Assembly: GCF_001748245.1 (NCBI RefSeq)
Contig: NZ_BDFO01000001.1
Location: 977,345-1,041,344 of the forward strand
Direction: 5' to 3'
DNA length: 64,000 bases
Origin: Oligoflexus tunisiensis
GTDB lineage: Bacteria > Bdellovibrionota_B > Oligoflexia > Oligoflexales > Oligoflexaceae
Positions within the stretch are counted from its first letter, which is position 1; every line of letters begins with the position of its first letter. The position numbers and the translations under genes were made by a program. The notes below the pieces were generated by a model, which was not told where the DNA came from, did no database searches, and saw only the letters and a list, made by a program, of their open reading frames with translations. Of the stretch, positions 44,886-53,650 are shown one piece after another.

Positions 44886-46559
44886 ATGCGAAAGTCAAGA
44901 ATTTTGATTTCTATGCTGGCCTGCGCTGCAGTTGCCGGATGCTCCAAAGATGACAATAATGAGCAATCCTCTTTAAAGGATTCCACGCTTTCCAACGACG
45001 CATTTGCCTATTCTTTTCTGGGGCAGGCGTATGATACCCGCCGGGTGAAGACCTTGAATGTTTCCTGTGCGACAGGAAATGTTAAGGAAAGCCTGGTTAG
45101 CGACAGCAATTTCGTGCTTGATTATGACCTTTCCTATCAGGATTTTCTGGATAAAACTCAGGGGAAACTGACCGCAGACTTGAACCTTCCCGCCGTCAGA
45201 GCCGGAATCGGGGCGCAATATGCCAAGGAAAATGCAGCCACTTCTTCGTCCACGACCTTCGTTTTCAACTGGCAGATGACCAAGAAACGGGTGGCATTTG
45301 ACGAGAATACCTACCGGGTCTCGGACAAAGGCCAGCAGTTCATAGCCGGTGACAAATCCCAGCTTCAGGAACGCTGCGGTGATGAATTTGTCACAAACGT
45401 TGATTATGGTGCTTCATTTTTTGTAACGATGAAAGTCGATTTCCTGAACGATAGCGATAAAACGGATATCGGCGGAAAATTGAAACTTGCTGTGGGCCAG
45501 GAGAGCGTCGACATCGTTAAAATAGAGGGCGAGCTGAACAAGATTGACCAGAAGAAAAAAGAGTCGGTCAAGCTTTCGATTCGCGCAAGACAGGTGGGTG
45601 GCGACCCTATCCAACTCACCTCCTTCCTTACCGACAACGTCGTCGAATGCACCCTGGCCAATCCGAAGCCATGTTTTGAAGTCTATAACCAGGCCGTCAA
45701 GTATGCGAGAACCAGTATTCCCGCGCAGCTGGCCAGCGATACCGCCTTTGTTCCAGTTAGATACCTGACAAAAAACTATAAGGAATCCGGTCTTGATGAA
45801 TTGGTTCCTTCTGGGGGCTACCAGTTCATTGATGCCTTGACCAAGGCCAAACGTCGGGAAATCGAATCCCAGTATCAGCAGAACCTTGTCGATTACCAGC
45901 GTGCAGCGGACATCCTAAGAAAGTATTCCGACTATCTTGAGGAAGCCCAAATTGACGCTATTTCGAATATCAAGGAGATAACCTTCAACAATGCGGCAAT
46001 CCTTGGGGACGTATCCCTGGTCTGCTTCGATTCCCCATCAAGCTGCATTTCCTATTTCAAGGCAGCTGAACCCGGAATTAAATCTTATGACAGGTCTAAG
46101 CTTGCGTTGAGAAGCTCCCTCTCAGACCTTAAAGAGGTGAGGCTTGGTGCCTGGACCTTCGGATACCCGAAAGATGCCAGTGTTTTTAGTAAAAAAGTCA
46201 TCAGCGGCAATAACACCCTTGAAGATCGTCAGGGAATCGCTCTGAGAACTGATACCGGTGAAATGGTCCGCGTGGTGACCTATGCTTCTGAAACGGACTG
46301 CACAAAATATGCAGGCATTATCAGCTCGTCCTCGCCACTTTCTATCATTACTAGCAGAGATTACGGCATTCGATTCAGTAATGACGATTTCGGTGGAGAC
46401 TATTCTTTCTTCCTTGAAGCGGCTTTCAGGAACCAGGGAGCAGGCAAGTGCCTTTTTATCTCGATGTACCCCGCAGAGCCGCATGGGCAGAAATTTGACC
46501 TGAGCGTCCCATCAGAACTCAGGACTTTCATCCGTCGTGTTCTTGAATCTGTGAAATAA
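44886..46559 (+). CDS. MACPF-like lipoprotein (second of pair)
   Basis: The signal peptide ends at lipobox AAVAGC (residues 14-19). CGDEFVTNVDYGA (about residues 165-177) matches the MACPF signature in spacing, with Asp-Glu in place of Thr-His. The flanking strands FFVTMKVDF and SIRARQVGGDP resemble the sheet around it. Residues about 245-345 align with the upstream gene (RARQVGGDP; C-x6-C; VKYARTS). Residues about 400-558 form an extra C-terminal domain ending FFLEAAFRNQGAGKCLF. ATG 44886 follows GGAAGGAG. With two paralogues in tandem, a two-component pore-former is conceivable; membrane insertion is not shown. Confidence 0.55.
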   Translation: MRKSRILISMLACAAVAGCSKDDNNEQSSLKDSTLSNDAFAYSFLGQAYDTRRVKTLNVSCATGNVKESLVSDSNFVLDYDLSYQDFLDKTQGKLTADLNLPAVRAGIGAQYAKENAATSSSTTFVFNWQMTKKRVAFDENTYRVSDKGQQFIAGDKSQLQERCGDEFVTNVDYGASFFVTMKVDFLNDSDKTDIGGKLKLAVGQESVDIVKIEGELNKIDQKKKESVKLSIRARQVGGDPIQLTSFLTDNVVECTLANPKPCFEVYNQAVKYARTSIPAQLASDTAFVPVRYLTKNYKESGLDELVPSGGYQFIDALTKAKRREIESQYQQNLVDYQRAADILRKYSDYLEEAQIDAISNIKEITFNNAAILGDVSLVCFDSPSSCISYFKAAEPGIKSYDRSKLALRSSLSDLKEVRLGAWTFGYPKDASVFSKKVISGNNTLEDRQGIALRTDTGEMVRVVTYASETDCTKYAGIISSSSPLSIITSRDYGIRFSNDDFGGDYSFFLEAAFRNQGAGKCLFISMYPAEPHGQKFDLSVPSELRTFIRRVLESVK

Positions 46560-46570
46560 GGAACTGAACC

Positions 46571-47458
46571 ATGAAAATCGTCTTTTCCAAAATCCTAATT
46601 CTGCTTGTAATCGTCTGCTCGTCCAACGCCTTTGCCATCAGTGATAAATTCTGGGGCTATTGCAAGGACGGTAAAGCCTACCATGACGAGGGATTGACCC
46701 AGCCAAAACCAGATGCTGACAAGATTTGTCGCCTTCCGGATGCCTTTGCTTCTGGCTATACGGATGAAGCAGCTGTTCGATGCTGGACCCTCCAGGAAGA
46801 GCATTGTCAAATCGGGGGCGGCGGAAACGAAGATGTCATCGGCGACCACAACGTTCCAAGAGGGGCATTCTTCCTTCAGACCAATCCGGACCCGAATTTG
46901 ACTGGCGGCGTTAAGCAAATGCGGTGCATGTGCGGGTGCTTTACCCCGGATGTTGTTCTTGATACCACATCTGGCCCAAAAACTATCCTGGACCTTTTCG
47001 AGTCAGCAAACCTTGACCCCTTCCGCTTGATTACTCAATCGGAGATGTTTTCGGCTGAATACAGCGTTTCACCGTGGCTTACCCGTGGTGCATTCACAGT
47101 CGGTCCCGAGGAAAAGCCAGTGTTCAGATTCACAACCGACCAGGGCGAGTCCATCACTGTTACTGAAAAGCATCCTATGGTCCTAAACGTTGATGGCGAA
47201 TACGAGCTGCGTGTAGCCCGCGAAGTCAGGGAAGGCGATTTGTTTCTGGCAAAGGATGGGACCAATCGGGTGATTGTAAGTGTTGAATCTTACATGCTTC
47301 CTAAAGAAAGCAATCTTGTCTACAACGTGAATACGATGGGCGAAAGAGTGCTTGACCACGTGATTACCGCCAACGGGATTCTTGTTGGCGACCTTTACCT
47401 GCAAAACTTCCTGAATGAACGCACACAAAGAGTCGAGAATATTCAGGTTTCTGAATAA
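46571..47458 (+). CDS. Secreted protein with Hint (hedgehog/intein-like) domain
   Basis: The Sec signal (residues 1-22) is followed by a Cys-rich N-terminal region (residues about 28-115). The Hint domain then starts at CGCFTPDVVL (about 118). Further Hint blocks are ITVTEKHPMVLNVDGEYEL (block B, with the His, about 195), VREGDLFLAKDG (about 220) and VLDHVITANGILVGDLYLQN (block F/G, about 255-275). The splicing Asn-Cys junction is not intact, so self-cleavage or ester transfer is more likely than splicing. The gene sits 11 bases after the MACPF-like lipoprotein gene. Release of the N-terminal part is inference. Confidence 0.75.
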   Translation: MKIVFSKILILLVIVCSSNAFAISDKFWGYCKDGKAYHDEGLTQPKPDADKICRLPDAFASGYTDEAAVRCWTLQEEHCQIGGGGNEDVIGDHNVPRGAFFLQTNPDPNLTGGVKQMRCMCGCFTPDVVLDTTSGPKTILDLFESANLDPFRLITQSEMFSAEYSVSPWLTRGAFTVGPEEKPVFRFTTDQGESITVTEKHPMVLNVDGEYELRVAREVREGDLFLAKDGTNRVIVSVESYMLPKESNLVYNVNTMGERVLDHVITANGILVGDLYLQNFLNERTQRVENIQVSE

Positions 47459-47522
47459 TTGACAATCCCACCTTGGGTAGCGGGGGGGTTCCCCTGCTGC
47501 CTATTTTAAGGGCTACAGAACA

Positions 47523-48272
47523 ATGAAGAGAAAGACAAAGCTTGTTTTGGTTTGCTCTATAGTGACTGTGGCCTCTGCTGCAGGGTTGTATTTCACTAGG
47601 GCAGCGAACCCCATCGATAAGCCTACGGCGCCTCCGCAGACCACCATCAGCAAGGAACCCGAAGAGCAGAATGTCCCGAAAAGCATTGAAAAGAGCGACC
47701 CAGGTTCTGTTGAAGAGAAGCACTGGACTTCGGCATTTGTACCTCTGAACGACGAAGAGTCTGAAGAAGTCGCAATCATTCACGAACAAATCAAAAAGCT
47801 CAATATAACAGGTAAAATTGATTCAGAAAAAATGGATGAATTCCGCGGTATTGTTTACAAATATCAAGAGCGAATTCTTGCTGATGCAGGTCGTCGAATT
47901 CTACTCGATAGCCCTGAATTAGCAAGGACCAAGGAGGGGGCCGACACGGTGGTGACCCTTATAGATACGCTTGCTTATTTTGGCCAGAACAGTGCTGACT
48001 GGCCCCTTGCCATAGAAATCCTACGTGACATCGGAACTCGGCCATTGTCATACAGCTCTACGCTTTCTCCGGAGGAAAAATCGACAGCGAATATCACCAT
48101 GCAAGCGTTCGAGCAGTTTGCGAGATATAAGCCGGAAGAGGCCATGGAATTCATCCTAACCAGTGTCGATAAAGAAAAGCGGGTTCCATACATTTCCTAT
48201 TTAAAAACAGGTTTGGCTCTGGCTGGCTTTTCCAAGGAAGACATCTATCAAAGGGTATCCAGGCTTATCTAG
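47523..48272 (+). CDS. Membrane-anchored helical protein, unknown
   Basis: The 249-residue protein has an N-terminal membrane anchor (residues 7-25) then a Pro/Glu-rich linker (about 30-65). The rest is a helical domain with HEAT/TPR-like amphipathic helices (EFRGIVYKYQERIL; MQAFEQFARYKPEEAMEFIL). No Cys is present in the helical part. No family is recognised. It belongs to the rightward island operon, 64 bases after the Hint gene. A scaffold role near the membrane is a guess. Confidence 0.55.
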   Translation: MKRKTKLVLVCSIVTVASAAGLYFTRAANPIDKPTAPPQTTISKEPEEQNVPKSIEKSDPGSVEEKHWTSAFVPLNDEESEEVAIIHEQIKKLNITGKIDSEKMDEFRGIVYKYQERILADAGRRILLDSPELARTKEGADTVVTLIDTLAYFGQNSADWPLAIEILRDIGTRPLSYSSTLSPEEKSTANITMQAFEQFARYKPEEAMEFILTSVDKEKRVPYISYLKTGLALAGFSKEDIYQRVSRLI

Positions 48273-48301
48273 GATTAGACCTATGATTGAAAGGGTCAAT
48301 A

Positions 48302-48925
48302 ATGAAAGGTTTTGTGTTCGTATTGATATCTCTCGGGTGTTTAATAATAGCAAAAAGCGCTTTATCGGGCCCAATTCCCGAGGACCTTTTAGGTCCAGTT
48401 CAGCATGGAATTCTGGAAGCCTCGGGTATCAAGTTCGCCTACTGTGATAGCGAGCATGCCGGATCTTCGCCGGAAATCTGCAGTCATCCAGTTGATGGCA
48501 GTTGGGACCCACAGCAAGGGAAGAACCACACCTTTTGGGTTGGGGCGCCAGTAAACCAGGAGGCTTTGCGTTCCGCAGGCCATTGGATGCGGAAAAAGTT
48601 GACTTGCACCTACTGCCGGGCTGGAAGTTCCAACGGGCCGCTTAGGGGAACAGGTAGGGCAACGAACGTCGTACCAGTTAATGCTTCCTTTGTTGTTACT
48701 GGTGCTGTGCTTGGTCCAGGTGGACCTTGTATAAACACGTGGACTATGGCGGAGGGGCTTTGTACTCCACAAGATTTAATTTTTAGCAGACCTTCATACA
48801 CCCCGGAACAATGCATTGCAGCATGTACCCAAGCCTGGCAGCAACAAATTGTGCGTTTTACATGTGAATATTCGGGTCGTTCCAACTTTGATGGGGACCC
48901 GGAGTGTGAACGTGCGTTGAATTAA
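48302..48925 (+). CDS. Cysteine-rich secreted protein
   Basis: The signal peptide (residues 1-22, ending ALSG) leads to a domain with ten or more Cys. Motifs are AYCDS, SPEICSHPVDGSWDPQ, TCTYCRAGSSNGP, PEQCIAACTQAW and FTCEYSGRSNFDGDPECE. The pattern indicates several disulfides and an extracellular location. The region just downstream (48951-49496) encodes the same motifs but is interrupted, so the gene was duplicated. No known family is recognised. It ends the operon begun at 43575. Confidence 0.65.
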   Translation: MKGFVFVLISLGCLIIAKSALSGPIPEDLLGPVQHGILEASGIKFAYCDSEHAGSSPEICSHPVDGSWDPQQGKNHTFWVGAPVNQEALRSAGHWMRKKLTCTYCRAGSSNGPLRGTGRATNVVPVNASFVVTGAVLGPGGPCINTWTMAEGLCTPQDLIFSRPSYTPEQCIAACTQAWQQQIVRFTCEYSGRSNFDGDPECERALN

Positions 48926-48950
48926 TACTGCGTCTATTTTTTTCGAACTT

Positions 48951-49496
48951 AAAGGAAATTTTGCTGCCGCAGCCCATCTTTACGGAAAGCCTGAGCCAGG
49001 TGTGCTAGTTGAAGAGAGTGTCACATACGCATACTGCCGCGAAGATTGGGTCAAGCATGCTCCTGAGATATGCAATCATCCACAGGATGCTTAGAATCAT
49101 GGCGTAACCACACCAGCCAAGTTTCATGTCGGTAAACCTGTATGGACCGAACTGGAATTACGAACTGCCCTTCGGGATCATCGTCGCCTGGCATGCGCAT
49201 ACTGTAAGGCGGGTACATCAAATGGGCCGTTCCAAGGAAAAGGCAAAAAGGAAAATGTTATTTCTATTGGCGGGTCTTTCATTGTAAAAGCGTCAGAGAT
49301 TGGGATGCACGAGGCCTGTGATAGTGACGTTTTAAGATGGTGCTATTCACTAAGCGGTCCCGGATGACCTTATTCGCCATTGGATTGTAAACAAGCCTGC
49401 TATGACGCGTGGAATGCACAAACGATTCGTATTACTTGCGATTGGACAGGAACGTCCAATTTTGATGGCGACCCGACTTGTGATGAATTTTTGTAA
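48951..49496 (+). pseudogene. Decayed tandem copy of the cysteine-rich secreted protein
   Basis: One frame encodes AYCREDWVKHAPEICNHP, ACAYCKAGTSNGPFQGKGK, LDCKQACYDAWNAQ and SNFDGDPTCDEFL, each matching the gene at 48302-48925. Stops at 49092-49094 (TAG) and 49365-49367 (TGA) interrupt it, and there is no start codon or signal peptide. The frame is otherwise intact for about 180 codons, so decay is recent. Confidence 0.8.
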
Positions 49497-49515
49497 TTTG
49501 AAAGGGCCTAATTAG

Positions 49516-50544
49516 ATGAAAATAAAATCAGTATTAATCTCCAGTGCAGCTTGCGCTCTCCTCGTGTCGGCTTGTGGAAAAGATAGCGATAGTGATAAAA
49601 AGGTATCCGAACAGACTGCAGCTGAGCGTTGGAATCCCGAAGAAATCGAGGGCTCTTTTGTTGCAGTTGGACCCTGGACTCTGCGGCTTCCAACAGCTGA
49701 TAAATACAAGAGTTACTACTGGGAAGATGACGAGTCTCTTACAAAGCTTATTGAAAGCAGTGATATTCAGATTTCAGCAATAATTGATATCAATGGCACA
49801 AAGGCAAATTTCGCCACAAGATTTGTTAAGGACCAATGCGAAAATCACAAAATAACTCCGGCTCCAGGCGAGTTAGGTGGGAAAACACTCAGCGAAATCA
49901 ATTGGTTCTTGAAAAATCAAGGTTCAAATTTTGAGAATTTTACAGCTACTGCCAAGAAATTCGATTCTTGTATTTCAATGAGCATTCGTAGCGTTGATAA
50001 TTTGCCTGCTCTAACAGAGAATAGCGACGTTGTTAGATATTTTAAAGCTATCGCGAGCAAAATTTCTTTTGACCGCTTTATTTTCGTTCATTTCAATGTT
50101 CAGCGTATCCAGTCTTTCCTTGTTACTGCTTTTAACGAAGGAATGGACTTTTCCGAGGCAGACGGCATTACTTCCGGTACAGCTCAAGATTTATTCATAA
50201 CAAATGACGGGAATAAAAATGCATTGGTAAGCGAGGCAAAAGCAGGAATCTGCGATAATCAAATATTCAAGAATGCTTTTGCTGACCCTGATAAAAGAGA
50301 GCTTGAATTGCATAGCGGGCCAGACATTGACGCAAAATACAGCTCGAAGATTGTTTCTTCGGACGGTCAACACAATCGTATAGTAGAAGGGGTTTTTAGA
50401 AATTCCCTTGATAACAATTGCTTACTTTTAAGATTCAGCCTTGCTAATCCCGTTGATTCTCTTTCAGTTGTTCAGGATGATAAGGAGCTTGAAGACAAGC
50501 TTATATTTGAATTGAAAGTGACTTCATTGGTTCCGAAACAATGA
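49516..50544 (+). CDS. Lipoprotein of unknown function
   Basis: The lipobox LLVSAC (residues 15-20) marks a 342-residue lipoprotein. It has several beta-rich stretches, Cys at about 113, 154, 249 and 295, and the end segment IVEGVFRNSLDNNCLLLRFSL. That end resembles the C-terminal segment of the MACPF-like lipoprotein (LEAAFRNQGAGKCLFISM), suggesting a shared small domain. GAAAGGGCC precedes the ATG. The gene is followed by a hairpin and an IS remnant. Confidence 0.6.
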   Translation: MKIKSVLISSAACALLVSACGKDSDSDKKVSEQTAAERWNPEEIEGSFVAVGPWTLRLPTADKYKSYYWEDDESLTKLIESSDIQISAIIDINGTKANFATRFVKDQCENHKITPAPGELGGKTLSEINWFLKNQGSNFENFTATAKKFDSCISMSIRSVDNLPALTENSDVVRYFKAIASKISFDRFIFVHFNVQRIQSFLVTAFNEGMDFSEADGITSGTAQDLFITNDGNKNALVSEAKAGICDNQIFKNAFADPDKRELELHSGPDIDAKYSSKIVSSDGQHNRIVEGVFRNSLDNNCLLLRFSLANPVDSLSVVQDDKELEDKLIFELKVTSLVPKQ

Positions 50545-50640
50545 AGCAGTCCTGGAAAACGATACTGCCCTTGGCCTGAAGCTGAGATATGAATTGGGCT
50601 TGACTACACTGGATAGTAGTGACTGATTTATTTTTTTATG

Positions 50641-50666
50641 GCCGCTCCTCCTTCTGGAGCGGCTTT
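50641..50666 (+). terminator. Hairpin terminator
   Basis: GCCGCTCC and GGAGCGGC pair around a 7-base loop with TTT after it; a T run also precedes it, so it may act in both directions. Confidence 0.7.
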
Positions 50667-50671
50667 CCCAG

Positions 50672-51824
50672 AATCGTTGGCTGGGATATGCGCGTGGATA
50701 TGAAGGCCGACCTGGCGATCAAGGCTTTAAGAATGGCCCTGAAATCAAGGAAACCAGCTCACGGTTTGGTTTTTCATAGCGACTGTGGCGGTCAGTAGTC
50801 GAATCACTGACCGCCGAAGTCGAGAGGCTTCGTGCGACGCTCTGCGATCAGACAATCGAGTTGACCTTGCTCAAAAAAAGCGTGAGCTCGGACTACAAGG
50901 ACCGCTGAGAGGCCGACATCTGGGCCTTGAAATTCGCAAGAATCTTCTGGCGATAATCGACGAGGCCTTGTCTAGGGGCGAGACGCTGGCCGCTATCGCC
51001 GCGACCCTTGAAGTCAATCCCAGGGCAGTCTATCGCTGGCGTCGAGCCAGCTCCGCTCCTCCCAAACCCCCACGGCGGCGCTGGAGGCCTCAACAAACTT
51101 CGTCCGCTGGAAATCAAGCGCGTGATCGACTACGCACGGAAAAATCCCGAGCACAGATGCCGAAGGATTGCCTACGCCTTGGAGAAAAAAAACATGGGTC
51201 GGGAAAACCAAAGTCGCGGAGATCCCGAAAGAGAATGGGCTCAATCACGCCTGGGACCCATCATCACGTAAGACCGATATCCCACCTAAGGACATGCTCC
51301 GTCATGAGCCCCGAGCAAAGAATCTCCTTTGGGGTCTTGACTGGGCTTGGGTTCGCGTGGCAGACAAGCACATGTATCTGACGGTTCTTCTCGACTGGTA
51401 CTCGCGCAAGATCCTCTCATGGACGCTGTCGCATCAAATTACGAGCCACGAAGTGGTCGCTGTTGTAACAGACGCTGTAGCCATCGAAAGAATCGATTCG
51501 CTGCCAGAATCAGCGCTCAAGCCCTTGCTTGTGGCCGATCATGGGAGGCCCAATGTCTCCAAGTGGACCCGGCGTAATATCGAAGTTCAAGGACTCAAAC
51601 TCTGGCTCTCAGGGATCGGAAGACTGACGGGAAACGCCAGGACCGAGCGCGTGATTGGAACGCTCAAAACTGAGGAAATCAAACTGCAGGATTACTATGT
51701 GGATGAGGCTGAAGCGCAGAGGAGAATCGCCGCGGTAATCCACGACTACTGTTTCAACCGACCCAACATGAGCGTGGGCGGGTTTGCATCGAATGTCGTC
51801 CATCACATGGGGCGAAGGCACTAA
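50672..51824 (+). mobile_element. Broken IS3-type insertion sequence remnants
   Basis: Two pieces of IS3-family transposase are joined here. Positions 50672-50794 encode RIVGWDMRVDMKADLAIKAL ending in HSDCGGQ then a stop: a central piece of an IS3 OrfB. From 50790 an OrfA-like coiled coil (VESLTAEVERLRATL) runs into a stop, and OrfB parts follow in shifted frames. The last 170 codons (about 51310-51824) hold an rve integrase fold with the DDE residues in LLWGLDWAWV, LLVADHGRPNVS and ARTERVIGTLKTEE. Stops and frameshifts make it inactive. Terminal inverted repeats were not found. Confidence 0.75.
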
Positions 51825-51937
51825 TGGAACGCAGGAAGTCGGGTAGAGAATCGACCCGGAGTTCAAGGCATGTATACTGGAAATCGCAGGAAGCCATGCC
51901 GAGGAAGGGGATGTTGACATAATTTTAGGCCGGGTTT

Positions 51938-52385
51938 GTGTCACCTATGCTCGGACAGGACAACATAGACGTTGGCATCGCCGATAATCCTGTAACTTAC
52001 GATTCAATCCAGTATTTGAGCTATTCTCTAAGTTATTCCAAGTACTACTAAATATGGAAGCAATCTCTATGCGCAGTTTACTTGGTATCCAGTGGCTCCT
52101 GATGATATCATTGCCTTTACATCATCAATCTATGCAAATGGCATTAGCAACGCTTGCTCCGGGTTTCTCAGCCAGGATGTGGTGGAACCGTTCGAGCATG
52201 AGTTTGATATAGCTTGCGAAACCGGTAGCACATATAGAAACAAAAGGTCGGATTGCGCGGTACAACGCTGCCTGTGGCTGGATTTAGGCGAAAGTGATGG
52301 TGGCGTTCTTCGGCTTAGCAAAGTCGAAGAGCATTTTTCCGGAACAGAATTGGCTTTAAAACGCGAGCTTCAAGTGGGGACTTGA
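51938..52385 (+). pseudogene. Frameshifted gene remnant next to the IS
   Basis: One frame encodes MLGQDNIDVGIADNPVTYDS then SLSYSKYY and a stop near 52048. Shifting frame there continues as TKYGSNLYAQFTWYPVAPDD through to the stop at 52383-52385 with protein-like composition (Cys-rich, acidic). Together they look like one coding sequence broken by a single-base change and missing its 5' end. The family is not recognised. No ribosome site is visible. Confidence 0.45.
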
Positions 52386-52473
52386 TGGGCTCTGCAAGTG
52401 TAAACTGAGGTATATTACGACGGGGAACGCCCAGTTGATTTAAGGCCCCCTTATTGCCATTGGCGGAGTAAGT

Positions 52474-53640
52474 ATGAGAGTGAGGACACTGTTTGCAATA
52501 TTTGCCTTCGTGATCACTTCCTGCGGCGATAATGAAAAAAAGGATGAACCTTTGATATGGTTTCAAGGTGGTTCTATCAAGTCAGTTAGCATGGGATTAA
52601 TGTATCATTCTTGCTTCATAGACGGAATGAGTGAAGTATACTGCTGGGGGGATTCTGAATCTGGGGCGCTGGGCAGTGGAGCTGTTGCTTCTTCATCAGT
52701 ACCTTTAAAAGTAACTTCGACTGATGTCACAGGGAAAATTATAGAATTATCAAGTGGTTCTTATCATAACTGTGTTATTAATGCACAGGGAGAGGTGTAT
52801 TGCTGGGGTAGTTCCACCAGAATTAATTCTGAGCCTCAGAGCGTCGCAGCAGTAACGGAGCCGACCAGGATTCATTTTCCCAACAACTCCAAGATCTCGA
52901 ACATTTCTTCAGGACATTACCATACTTGTGCCGTCTCGGAAGAAGGTCAGGTTTATTGCTGGGGGATCAATGTCAGTGGGGAACTTGGGTCAGGGGATAC
53001 AGAATCCAGCATCGTTCCTGTGGGAATTGCCGTGAGTGAGACATTTAAAAGTGTGCACTCATCTGAGGGTTATACCTGTGGCTTGACAACGGCCGGCGAT
53101 GTTTATTGCTGGGGATATGGGAGTTTGGGGCAGCTTGGTCCAAATGTCGAGAAAAGTTTAAGCCCTGTTAAAATTGATTTCGGGTCTGATATTAAATTAT
53201 CAAAGGTATCGGCAGGCATTTTTCACGCTTGCGCTATTTCTGAGTTGGGCGAGACTTTCTGCTGGGGTGGGAACCATTACGGAGTCATAACTGGAGGGAC
53301 AGTTGGAGGCATTTTCGCTCCTACGAAAATCGCTGTTCTTGAGAGTGTCAAGCTAGATTCAATTTCTTCTGGTAAAGGTTTTTCCTGCGGTATTGGTAAT
53401 GGGGTGTTGTACTGCTGGGGAAGTCATGAAACTGGCAATAGATACGATAAATCTTCTAGAGAAGCTGATACTTCCAAGCTGAAGGAATTTGTTATCCCTG
53501 ATTCCAGTTACTTTATAGATGTAAGTGCAGGCCAGTTGGGTACTTGTGCTGTTACGAATGATCAAAATCTATACTGCTGGGCCAATTCAAGGTATGCACT
53601 CACGGATCCGATCGAAGTCTTGCGCTTTTTCTCTAACTAG
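52474..53640 (+). CDS. RCC1-repeat lipoprotein (beta-propeller)
   Basis: The lipobox VITSC (residues 13-17) anchors a 388-residue protein. About six or seven RCC1-like units of roughly 50 residues each repeat the pattern G-x-x-H-x-C-x-x-(8-10)-V-Y-C-W-G: YHSCFIDGMSEVYCWG, YHNCVINAQGEVYCWG, YHTCAVSEEGQVYCWG, YTCGLTTAGDVYCWG, FHACAISELGETFCWG. A paired Cys in each blade suggests disulfides. RCC1 propellers bind proteins; the partner here is unknown. The next lipoprotein gene begins 10 bases downstream. Confidence 0.85.
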   Translation: MRVRTLFAIFAFVITSCGDNEKKDEPLIWFQGGSIKSVSMGLMYHSCFIDGMSEVYCWGDSESGALGSGAVASSSVPLKVTSTDVTGKIIELSSGSYHNCVINAQGEVYCWGSSTRINSEPQSVAAVTEPTRIHFPNNSKISNISSGHYHTCAVSEEGQVYCWGINVSGELGSGDTESSIVPVGIAVSETFKSVHSSEGYTCGLTTAGDVYCWGYGSLGQLGPNVEKSLSPVKIDFGSDIKLSKVSAGIFHACAISELGETFCWGGNHYGVITGGTVGGIFAPTKIAVLESVKLDSISSGKGFSCGIGNGVLYCWGSHETGNRYDKSSREADTSKLKEFVIPDSSYFIDVSAGQLGTCAVTNDQNLYCWANSRYALTDPIEVLRFFSN

Positions 53641-53650
53641 CGGAGATAAT

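Noticed and set aside
46571-47458. Hint protein considered as a classic intein
   Set aside because: No host protein split around it, no homing endonuclease, and no clear splice junction Asn-Cys/Ser; a hedgehog-like processing domain fits better.
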